From: Beta vulgaris subsp. vulgaris
Taxonomy: Eukaryota > Streptophyta > Magnoliopsida > Caryophyllales > Amaranthaceae
Reading direction: 5' to 3'
DNA length: 64,000 nucleotides
NCBI RefSeq assembly: GCF_026745355.1
Contig: NC_079202.1
Span: forward strand, 46,636,873-46,700,872
The translations under genes and the position numbers were made by a program. The notes under the pieces were generated by a model, which saw only the letters and a list, made by a program, of their open reading frames with translations, was not told where the DNA came from and did no database searches. How positions within the stretch are numbered: position 1 is the stretch's first letter; the number at the start of each line of letters is the position of its first letter. Shown here one piece after another: positions 36,401 to 45,949 of the stretch.

Positions 36401-39360
36401 ACTATGATGCAACTAAGAAAGCAGTACATTTTTTTGGTTACACGTAAAATCCTATGAACAGGCAAAAGCGTGTAACAACTACAAAGCAATAAAAACTATA
36501 CTAGAAAGCAATAGAGAATAGAATATCCCTCCCCCAAGCTAAATACAGCACAGTGTCTCAGTGTGTAAAAAGTAAGGGAAGGGAAAAAAGAAAGCTCACG
36601 CAACGGGAGCTTTGTCCATCGAGGATGGCTCAGGAATAGTGTCGATGGCAATTAGAACTTCAACACGAGTACCATGTGAAGTACAAGGTTGATTGATGTA
36701 TGGGACTTGATTGAGGAAATCCAAGTATGTGTCCAAGAGTCCCAATTGAAATTGCAAAGTGCGTTCAAGAGGAAACCCTAATTCAATGAGAAAGGTTAGG
36801 GTTTGAAGATTAGGTGAATGGAAAAAGGGGAGAGGTGGCTTTGTGGGGGGTGCGTGTCGGATGGGAGAGAGGGGTGCGTGAGAGTTTTGAGGGTCGAGAA
36901 GGGTGTGTCGCTGCGTCGGCGGGTCGGGGGTGGTCGGACTCCAGCCGGTTGTCGGTAGAGGAGGGAGGTGAGAGAGGTCGAGAGGGGTGCTGGGACGAGA
37001 GGGGTGTTGGGAGAGTGTTTGAGGTTGGGGTTTTTTTTTGTGTTGGTTTTGTGCAGATGGTGGTAGTGCAGCGCGAAAACCCGCGGGCGCGGGGTCGACC
37101 CCGCGGGCGGACAGAAAAATGGTGATGTGGGGGTGGTCGCTGCTGGCCGCGGGCTGGCAGAAGAAATGTGTGAGAGGGGTCGTGGGCCTCGTGGCTGGCT
37201 ATTCAACTTAAGAGTGATATCTTCTCAACTTAAGTAACTATATGCAATTATTGGCTAAGAATGCAACTAAATGATCCTAAAATGCAACCTAAATGCATCA
37301 TGAAATACCTATATTAATATGACTCATCAAATTCACTTCTACAAGATGCATTTGAAATGATCTGAGCTTCAATCAGACAATCATATCCTTGTGAAGGTGA
37401 CATTTGTTTCATATATTTCCTTCTATATCTCATATATAGGCGTGTTAACCAATGGAGCTCGAGCTCTGCATAGTCTTTGTAATGAACCAACAATGTTTTG
37501 GTAGATTAAAGAAGAAGATTAAGAAGTAATATGGACTGATTTTCAGGAAAACAGATATAAAATGATAACTACAAGCTTTCGGGAGACTTACACTCTCCTT
37601 ATTACCAAACTAATCTCTCAACAAAATTCAGCATGCCCCTTCCAGCCTTCCTTTCACTAATCTCTTCTATTTTTAGAGTTAATGTACTTGCTTTCTCTCC
37701 AAGCTAGCCTAATTATAATGTACTTCCTATATTACCCCTTGTCTTTACCCAATGCATAACAGTCTGTTCTTTGGTTTCTTATTCTCAGAATTAGACAACC
37801 CACTTCAATACCTTTGTGAAAATCTCAGGTTTTCAACTTTACTTTAATATCTTTGAAATGTGGCTTGTGATAAAAAAAACTAGTTATTATCCTAGGCGAT
37901 GAACCAATTGTTCTGAAGGATATGAAGGCTTGGCTAGTTTGAAATTTGGTAGAGATATTATTTATATCTTGTGTTGGATATATTTAGGGGAGTTGGTACT
38001 TTAAAACCTTGTGGGAACATTGTTCATTAAATTATCTCAATATCTTGTGATGGGAATGCAGTAAAGATATCTTAAACTAGTGGTAGAGTTCTCACATCTC
38101 AAAATGTAGGTCAAGAGTTTGAGCTTCTTTGTTAAAAAAACCTTCCTTTCTTTGACACAGAAGAGTGTGGGTGAGGTGTGGAATGGGCCATTGCTCAAAG
38201 GCAGGACAGGGGGGGGGGGTATACAAAATACAAGTTCACATTGGAATAAGGATTAAGGAATATGTAGCTGAGGCCCAGGGCCGGCTTTTACCGTGTTCAA
38301 CATATGGAACAATGCCCCTTAATTATGAGGGCCCCCAAATAGAGAAAGTCTAAGTAGTAAAAAGAAAAGGTTTATTGACTTTTCAGTTCCCACAATATGG
38401 GTATTTATAATCTTCTACAAGTCTTAATTCTTAAAACCATTCACCTTCTCAATTTTTTGGGAAACGCATTCACCTTATATTGATTACTCTTAATTCAAGC
38501 CTCTAATCATCAGTTCAACATAATTTTTCAATCCATATTTCCAATTAACCTCAAATGATACACCAAAAAATATGGTTTAAACTAGGAAATTCATTTATTA
38601 CCTATTTATTTGCACTCCATTTCCACTTACATTTATCTTTTAATCATAAAAAAATAGTCCCCAAATAATCTACTTATTTGGGCTACTCTTTTCTTCATGA
38701 TTTGATTATATGACGTGAAGAATCATGAATGGATGAGCTATTACATATTGAATTCTCAAATATGAGTTCGCACAGGGCCTCTATATAGTTCGAGACGGGT
38801 CTGCTGAGGCCCATTGCTCAAATGAGTGCTGGTACAGGGGGGTGTATAACTGAGACTAACACATTGTTAATATCAGATTGTACTGATTAATGTGGAGATT
38901 GGCCCTGGCTTCTTCAGCTCTAATGTGAGCCTAATTGATGAGTAAATCTGCTGAATTCAGTCTTCCAAATTGGATCTATCTTCTTTCATGGCGCAATCTG
39001 GCACCAGAGTTTCTGAACATACTTGCCCATTATGGATGTGAACTCTTGTAACATAGCCTTTATCCATTTTAGAAGAGGCAAAAGATCTATTCTTTTGGCT
39101 TGGGATGATTACAGACTACATAGAATTGACTTGCTAAATTTTCCACATTTAGCGAGAAGTATCATATACTAGTTGCTTATTAGATCAATGGTATAGTAGG
39201 CATGGGGTAATGTTGATGTTGATATCTTGTAGCCCTTTATGACCTGTGTCTCAACACATTTTCAATATGTTATGGCTTGTAACTTTTTCAGGTACTTCCA
39301 TCAGCGGCAATTAGTTTCTTTGTTTACGAGTGTATGAAGATAGTTCTCAAAGCAGAATGA
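30425..39360 (+). CDS. Mitochondrial carrier, BTL-type adenine nucleotide transporter
   Basis: Four exons: 30425-30807, 32041-32344, 32710-33171, 39292-39360. All introns are GT..AG and joins are in frame, giving 405 aa. After a Ser-rich N-terminal extension (about 110 residues) come three carrier repeats, each with its signature: APLERLKLEY (repeat 1, just after the exon 1/2 join), LPLDTIRTRI (across the exon 2/3 join) and YPFEVVRRKL (repeat 3). GFWKGNLINILRTAPFKAIN and ALYAGLLPSVLQ are the usual matrix-loop and helix segments. The best family match I know is the plant BTL1-3 'probable mitochondrial adenine nucleotide transporters', closest to BTL2/BTL3. Substrate is inferred from that name only. 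The start ATG at 30425 is the first in a good context; an upstream in-frame open stretch lacks an ATG. Intron 3 (6120 bp) is enlarged by inserted elements. Confidence 0.9.
30808..32040 (+). other. Carrier gene intron 1, nothing recognised
   Basis: 1233 bp, T-rich, GTGCCT...TTTCAG. No inserted element with recognisable ends. Intron 2 (32345-32709) is similarly plain. Confidence 0.6.
33687..35083 (-). repeat. Full-length LTR (inferred 3' LTR) of the deleted element
   Basis: 1397 bp, TG...CA, with AATTC immediately outside and a polypurine-like tract immediately inside. Confidence 0.65.
37212..37329 (-). repeat. Truncated second LTR
   Basis: Direct copy of about 34967-35083 with a few substitutions (for example TTGGCTAAG versus TGGACTAAG); bordered by AATTC. 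Confidence 0.75.
38276..38803. mobile_element. hAT-like MITE in carrier intron 3
   Basis: Starts CAGGGCCGGC and ends (inverted) CAGACCCGTC. The perfect 8-bp duplication CTGAGGCC lies on both sides (38268-38275, 38804-38811). No coding content. Confidence 0.8.
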
Positions 39361-40617
39361 AGGGAAGCTGCAGCTGCATTGAAGCCATTTGTTGTTGGAG
39401 CCATGGGCGAGCATGTCATGTATTGAGATTGGTTCAGCCAATCCATTTTGACAGCTTCTAGGAAATTACGTTCCAACTTGGTTAGCTCGTGTCCAGTCAT
39501 CTTTCAGGGGAAGCGTATGTTCTTCTCATATGATCTTGAATCTGGTGAGCCTTTCCTGTCGATGCATGTGCGTTTTGTCAGAAAGCAAAGTTGGTGTGGT
39601 CAGGGATGCGCTTTCTTACTGTTAAATGGGGAGCAAATCTGGTGAAGTGCTGAGTGTAGCAGGACTTTCGAATTGCCTTTAGGTTAGAGAAAAGTTTTTG
39701 GGTCCCGAACCTCCATTTAGAATTGTAAATAAATTGAGCTTTAGTTCATTCTTTACCTTTATGTTGAAAAAATATTCATCTTGCCGTTGCGTTATTTGGT
39801 CGTATATCTCCTTTTTTAGCCCTGTGGAAATAATTGTTATCTTCTGAAAAGACTGAAATCTTCACTGCAAAAAGCTCAATCGTCAATTGAGCCTTGCTTT
39901 ACGTTTCAATAGAGCTATTCGCAAGTCGTGTTTGTGTGACTGTGTCACCATGTTAATTGTTAACTATGAAGGCAATCTACAAACAATCTATTTGGTGCTG
40001 CCACACCCTCGTCTCTAGACATCCCAGAAATTTAGGCAATGAACAATGCAATGGGAGTATCAAAACCAAAACGTAGTATGCTGCTTTGAATCGTCTTAGA
40101 ACTTCAGTTTCACATCTTCGTTGTTTCTTGGGGTGATTATAGCGTGCCTTGCGACCCGACTCAAAAACTCACACAATCGAAATATGTGAAACTCGACTTT
40201 GGACTTGAAGCCTTTAATCTTGGGCTGAACTTAAGATCGACTTATAGATTAATACTTTTTTAAAAATCTTGTTAAGAAATAAAATTAACCAATTTAGACT
40301 TTAAAAACTAAAACCAGAACTGTAATAATAGGAGTGTGAAATTATTCGAACGAGTCCAAGAGTTGAGTGCAAATTTAACCGACTCTGCTATATGACATTC
40401 AAGCTCACTCAAGTTGAGCTTTGATCAATCCTAGCTAATTCCATTCCGTAGTATCATTAACACTTAGCTTGAATTTTCCCTGAACTAGCTGCTGAATTTT
40501 ACTATAATTTAATCTAACCAACAAAAACAAAGAAACCGAAGTACCATACTCAAATTTATGCACAAACATATCAATAATACTCGTTAACAATGGACTATGT
40601 AGTAATCAACTATTACA
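39361..40617. other. Convergent intergenic region (3' ends of carrier and NFU-like genes)
   Basis: Contains the carrier 3'UTR, probably to about 39790 (AATAAA-like AATAAATTGAG near 39729), and on the other strand the 3'UTR of the NFU-like gene. No further gene seen. Confidence 0.5.
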
Positions 40618-41097
40618 TTAAAAATTGGCAGGACTATCATCCAATTGCTTCTCATCTTCAATATCAACCTCTAAAATCTCAGGAATCCTCTGTTTCAAGT
40701 AATTTTCAAGCCTAGCAACAACTGTACTTCTCATATGCCAGAACTTCCCTCTTAATCTGATCTTCACAAATGGACCATCTAACTCTGCTAGCTCAACTTG
40801 ACCTGTTATACCCACTGACGTATCAAAGAGCTGAGCCAGCTCAACGCGGGCATCAGCTAGAACCTTGTCGATGTTTTCCTCCGTCAAGTCGAGTGGCTGC
40901 ATTGCTGAAAATGCAGCCACCACTGGCAGTGGCAGCCGCCTCACAGTTTGCCCAAGTGCAGTGGTTGGAGTTTGGTGTAGTCTGAAGAAGGTTAAAGTTG
41001 TATGAATGGTTGGTTGGTGTTTGAAGAGGGGTGATGATGATGCTTTTGGAGTTGTGGGTTTTAGATAGGATGGATTAAAGAGTAGTTTGGTAGCCAT
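40618..41097 (-). CDS. Plastid-type protein with NifU-C-like domain lacking CxxC
   Basis: Intronless, 159 aa. Residues 1 to about 62 are rich in Ser/Thr/Pro and basic residues with almost no acids, like a chloroplast transit peptide. Residues about 70-150 (LTEENIDKVLADARVELAQL, LDGPFVKIRLRGKFW, ARLENYLKQRIPEILEVD) follow the alpha-beta layout of the NFU/NifU C-terminal domain, including the helix before IPEI. In true NFU proteins a CxxC pair that binds the Fe-S cluster follows the strand ending in G-A. Here the equivalent place reads GKFWHMRST (117-125) and has no cysteine; the whole protein contains none. It therefore cannot hold a cluster in the usual way. Function unknown to me; it may be a structural or regulatory relative. 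Confidence 0.75.
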   Translation of the reverse strand: MATKLLFNPSYLKPTTPKASSSPLFKHQPTIHTTLTFFRLHQTPTTALGQTVRRLPLPVVAAFSAMQPLDLTEENIDKVLADARVELAQLFDTSVGITGQVELAELDGPFVKIRLRGKFWHMRSTVVARLENYLKQRIPEILEVDIEDEKQLDDSPANF

Positions 41098-41238
41098 TTC
41101 TGTTGTTTCTGATGGGTTTGCTTCTGTTTGGAAAGATAGTGTGGAATTTGTATGGATGGATCATGTGGACATTGGTTTTTGTCCCTTATCATCAACGCAT
41201 TTCCACTTGTTGCTTATCTTTTGCAGCATATTTACTTA

Positions 41239-41262
41239 CTAGTTTTGAAGCCCGTGTGTTAT
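41239..41262 (-). mobile_element. Helitron-like 3' terminus near the NFU-like gene
   Basis: The plus strand reads CTAGTTTTGAAG then CCGTGTGTTATACGG; inverted, this is a CCGT/ACGG stem followed by a spacer and CTAG. It lies about 140 bp upstream of the NFU-like start codon. The rest was not delimited. Confidence 0.4.
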
Positions 41263-41264
41263 AC

Positions 41265-42550
41265 GGTTTTTTGTTTATATTACTTTTTTTTTTTCAAATT
41301 TTTTTGTTAACAGTGTTGATTTTGTGTTGCTGTAAAATGAGATTTTTCAATACCATTTTTTTTATATACGTCCTCTGTTCTTTTTCTATTGCAATAATCA
41401 CTATAAATAGTTTTATCTATTTGGACCACTTCATTTTTAGTAAAAAAAATAAAATTAATTGACAATATTGCTTTTACTTTATGTTAATAAAATCATCATT
41501 AATTACTCATCAAATTGTCTCATAAAGTTACGTTTACTTTAATAAGAATTTACTTATCCCTACACTTATTAATTAAAGGGGTACATCTATGCTAAACTAT
41601 CCATTTTTTTATTTCCTTGAAAACCATTCTCAAATCCATTGTTGCAGTAGAAAAAGAATGGATAAAGTATTTGTCATTATACTCTTATTTCTAGATTTTT
41701 TTATTGCGATATATAAATTTTTTATTTTTGAATATTAAACTAAATATTTTAGCTTAGTGATCTATTACTAAATAGTATCCCGATAATTGGTATGACTAAC
41801 ATAATTCACACAATTTTAACATGAAGAACACCCCAATGATACTTGAAGAAAGTAGAGGGTACTTATTTAATAGATGTATGACAGAAAAATTATAGACAAC
41901 ATGAGTGTCAGCCACAACTTCAACTTTTAATGGCACATAAACACTAACGCATATAGAATGAAAGATGGGAAAGTGAAAAAAAGATCATAGTGACGATATA
42001 ATAAATATAATTAATTAAATATAAAACTAACATCTACTAATAATCGCAAATACTGTTAAAGAGAAAAATATACCTCTTCATCCATCATGACCATATCAAG
42101 ACTTCTCAAACTTTCTCCTTTTTTTTTTTTTTATGATTCGTGACCTCAAATAGTCTAGAAACACGAACCTTGATTTTTCAATTAGTTTAGTAGAATCAAG
42201 TTCATGGAGAAAGGAATAAGACCTGTCATATAGATATATGTGAAAAAACAAACATGAATAATTATGTATATAATAAATATTCTATGAATAAAATAATTAG
42301 TGAATTCCATAATACCTTTACAATGTCGTTGACAAACTTTCATTTGATTCATGTAATGCCACCATGGTATGTTATAAGTTCAAAATTATAAATATGTATT
42401 TTTATCTTTAGATAACTCAATTTTTAAAAGTATGATTTTCAAAGATATAATTGATATTGTCCCACATATAATATGCTATTTTTATAGTTATTTCTACATG
42501 TAATTAAAAAAAAAGAATAAATAATACGTTATCTTTAATCCAAATAAATA
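41265..42550. other. AT-rich intergenic DNA, nothing recognised
   Basis: No gene, no clear terminal repeats. Poly-T run at about 42119-42132. Confidence 0.5.
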
Positions 42551-44024
42551 AATTTTCATAAGTTGTAAAACTATATTGTATATGAAACTTATTTCGAAAC
42601 ATATTTCGAGCACTCTCCAATGGTAAAAAAAAATTATAATATTGCGAATTTGTAACAAAAGTTATATTCAATTTACATAGTATAATAATGCAGGTTGTTT
42701 TTATATAAAATCACAATGTAATGTTTACTTATCCAAAACACCTTATATGTATTTATATCTACAGTGAACACTATTTTTTTTTTAAAAAAAATTGATAATT
42801 AAAAACAATAACATGACATACTTAGATGAAGCTCTCTATAATATTTTAAGTTTGTTTTTTAAAATCAAACTCTAATTATTTCATCATCCAAAATTCTAAT
42901 ATATATGTAACTTTATCGCCATAGATTTTAGTTTTTGTAAGGATAGGTGTTAGCTCAAGTGGGCAGAGCGCTCTCCCTTGGCCTCTAAGGTCAGGGGTTC
43001 GATCCTTACTCCCATCATTATGCTGGGGTATTTTCTTACTATGATATGCATGCCTTACCAGCCAACGTGTTGGTGTTTCCTACAGGCTAGTAGCCTTGTA
43101 GGGGTTAGTCCTTGGGCTGACTTAATTTCCTAATAAAAAAAGATTTTAGTTTTTGTTGTAATAAATAACTTTACTTAATAAATTTTGTTGCAATACTAAG
43201 TTATTTTGGTTCAGTGGAGCAATTAAGGCCGAAGTTTTGAAAGATAATATGTCTAATTCTGTAAATTGGACCTATTATAAAAAGTTGTAATCACATGTTG
43301 TACACTATACTTATAGCTTATTATTATTATATTTATAAAAAAGAAAGACTAAAAATTGTCTTACCATTAATCTAATTAAATATATTTTCATGAGTTGTAA
43401 AACTATATTGTAGATGTTTCTCATTTTAAAGCATATTTCAAGCACTCTTCAATTGTAAAAAATGATAATGTTTTGAATTAGGTAGTTGTATTCAATTTAC
43501 ATAATATAATAATTTAAGTTGTTTATTCAAAACTAAACGTAAATTTCTCCCTATTCAAAACTCCTTTTATATATTTAAATATGTGTAGAACGCTACTTTT
43601 TATTATATTTAAAATAAAAATTCATGACATGACAATCCTACGTGGTACTCTCTACTCATAAGTTGTAGAACTATATTGTATATAGATCTTATTTCGAAGC
43701 ATATTTCGAGCACTATCCAATTGTACAAAAATTATAATATTCTGAATTACGTAACAAAAGTTATACAAAAATTATATAATATAATTATTTAAGTTGTTCA
43801 TTCAACATGAAACTATGTTTTTCTTATCCAAAGTTCCTTATATGTATTTAAATATGTGTAGAACTCTATTTTTGTAAAAATAATAAAAATAAAAATTGAT
43901 GACATATGGCAATCCTATGTGTCACGCTCTATTCATAAGTTGTAGAACTATATTGTATATGGATATTATTTCGAAGCATATTTCAAGCACTATCCAATGG
44001 TACAAAAATTATAATATTCCGAAT
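42551..44024. repeat. ~270-bp repeat array, left part
   Basis: Units starting CATAAGTTGTARAACTATATTG occur at about 42556, 43388 (diverged), 43657 and 43934. The last spacings are about 269 and 277 bp. Each contains TTTCGAAGCATATTTC, a TTATAATATT box, TTAAGTTGTT and TATGTATTTAAAT. The fourth unit is cut at CGAAT by the Copia element and resumes at about 56347. Copies 1 and 2 are separated by other DNA holding the SINE. Confidence 0.75.
42939..43141 (+). mobile_element. tRNA-derived SINE
   Basis: 203 bp. Pol III-type A box (TAGCTCAAGTGG) and B box (GGTTCGATCC) are at tRNA-like spacing near the 5' end, followed by a tRNA-unrelated body and a short A-rich tail (TAATAAAAAAA). A perfect 15-bp duplication, GATTTTAGTTTTTGT, flanks it (42924-42938 and 43142-43156). 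Confidence 0.92.
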
Positions 44025-45393
44025 TGTTATTTTCCTAGGAACACTACAAGAGGGGGGGGGTGAATTGTAGGTGTAGAAATAAACGTAACTTTTTGCGGAA
44101 ATTAAAACTTAAACGAATAAACAAGCTAAAGGAACACAAGGGATTTTTACGAGGAAAAACTTCTTGGGCCCAACAAGAAGAAACAACCTCGACCACTAGG
44201 GATTTTAAACTCAACACTTTCACTAATTAGGCCAAACAACTCTGTTACAACCTAATTCTAACTCGAGCCCACCTTGAGTTCCTAAACTCAAGTTCCTGAA
44301 CCACTGTTCCCTTAACAGCAGTTCCTCTCAACTTCACTCGAAGTTTTCTCACACATACAAGCTTCACTCAAAGCCTTCTCTTACAGAACTTCACTCAAAG
44401 TTCCCTTACCCCAAAAACCAAAATACAATTGATCGAAATAAGCTTAGTGGAATTAGAGTAAGAAGGCAAAGAACAAATGGCTATTATGAGAGAATGAAGG
44501 CACTGACACTTAATAAGTTAAACTCACTTAATTACTTAGTCAGACACAATTTGGAACTTATCTAGACTTCTATATTTATAGTGTTAATCATGAAGAACGT
44601 GGGATTAATGTTAGAGTACACGTTTTAATCCATTTACCCATGATGTTCCTTCCCCTAAGGAACACGTTTTACATCATGTCCCATGATCCCATGAACTATA
44701 AATGAACGTGGATAAAATGCAGCCATTACTCCTAAATAATAGGAGTTCCTTGAGCATTATCCGAAAATCAGTTTTTATAAACTCTTTTTATCTTTAAATC
44801 TGAATTTCTAATCTTTAAGAAAATAATATCTTTGAAATAAAATCTTTCTAACAACCGGATATTTATTTTCTTATTTTCCGAAAAATAAAATCTTTTCCAA
44901 AACAGATTTTCTTTTTAAAACTGATTTTATCATTTGAAATTAGAAATAACTAATTTCCTATAATCTAGGCATGACTTACTCCATTATCTTTTAACCGTTA
45001 TACTAAGTACACGCCTAAGTCTAGTTCCTTATATTAGTTCAGTTCCTTTAACATATTTCTAAGTGCCACTGAGTTTGTTCCTTACAAAGGAACAAACGTT
45101 CATTCTCAAATATTCTGCCACAGTTCCTTACCATTCTTTCTTTGTTCCTTTACATTGGAACTAGAAAATAAAACGCCTAGCTTCTATTATTCTTGATCCA
45201 ATGCTTGCTCCAGTATCAACATAGAAACTTCTTTACTTAGCCTTTGAAATCCTCTCTTGACTTCTTCATTGACTTCGTATTCTCCCAGTTCCTTGCATTG
45301 ATACCTTAGACACCATACACTTAAATAATTCATTAGTTCACTACTTAGTTTGTTCCTTTGTTTCTTTGTCATTATCAAAACTAGGGTTCAACA
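44025..45393 (-). repeat. 3' LTR of the Copia element
   Basis: Nearly identical to 54651-56019. Differences include TTTTCC versus TTTCCC near one end, ATTATC versus ATTATT near the other, and single-base length changes (for example the G run, AACCGTT/AACGTT). A 61-63 codon open frame (45378-45187) starts 15 bases inside the LTR. Confidence 0.95.
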
Positions 45394-45406
45394 ATTTCCC
45401 CCTTTT
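45394..45406 (-). promoter_or_regulatory. Polypurine tract of the Copia element
   Basis: The minus strand reads AAAAGGGGGAAAT directly against the 3' LTR, the primer site for plus-strand synthesis. Confidence 0.9.
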
Positions 45407-45949
45407 GATGATGACAACAAAGGTACAAACTAAGGAAACAAATAATATAAGTGAATGAAAATAAAAACATAAAGAAGAAAATGAAAAATAAAACACAATT
45501 ATATGAGTAACTGAAGTTTTGATTTTTCATTTACCTTAACCTATTTTTGATTTTTCATTTACCTTATCCAATTTTTAATTTTTTCAATTTTCATTATTTT
45601 TTGTTTATACGTTTTTCCTTAAATCCTTTTCCCCCTTTGTCATCCTCAAAAAGAATAGACTCTGCATGAATTGATTAATTGATGAATTGATTTAACACCT
45701 TAAGACCAATATGCAAGCACCATTAGTGGTTAAGTTAGAAAATCAAAGAGTAAACTTGCTCAAACATCAATCACATAATACTAGCCATTCCAAGGAAGAA
45801 ATTATGCAAAGCATTTAGAAACATAGACAATATAGCAAAAGTCATTGATTATATAGCACTTGTTCCATAACAAAACAAAGAAAGAAAAGAAAAAGGAAAC
45901 AAAAGTTGTGTTCCTTGATGAAAGAAACAGGAACAACAATTAAAGAAAC

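Larger units (their letters stand above)
33687..37329 (-). mobile_element. Internally deleted LTR retroelement in carrier intron 3
   Basis: Begins TGACAGG and ends GACTCATCA, flanked by the 5-bp duplication AATTC (33682-33686, 37330-37334). The left LTR spans 33687-35083. Its last ~115 bp (from about CTTCTCAACTTAAGTAAC) recur at about 37212-37329, so the second LTR survives only as its outer ~120 bp. Next to the left LTR is AACTCCCCAAGC; inverted, GCTTGGGGAGTT reads as a polypurine tract, so the element points to the minus strand, antisense to the carrier gene. No gag or pol motifs remain. A very G/C-rich stretch (36800-37205) sits beside the truncated LTR. Confidence 0.75.

Noticed and set aside
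36796..37206. Pro/Thr/Ser-rich 136-codon open frame
   Set aside because: It lies in a GC-rich part of a deleted LTR element with equally long frames on the other strand; composition effect.
42945..43015. A tRNA gene, because A and B boxes are present
   Set aside because: There is no foldable cloverleaf with acceptor stem, and the sequence continues into a 130-bp unrelated body with an A tail and target duplication; it is a SINE.
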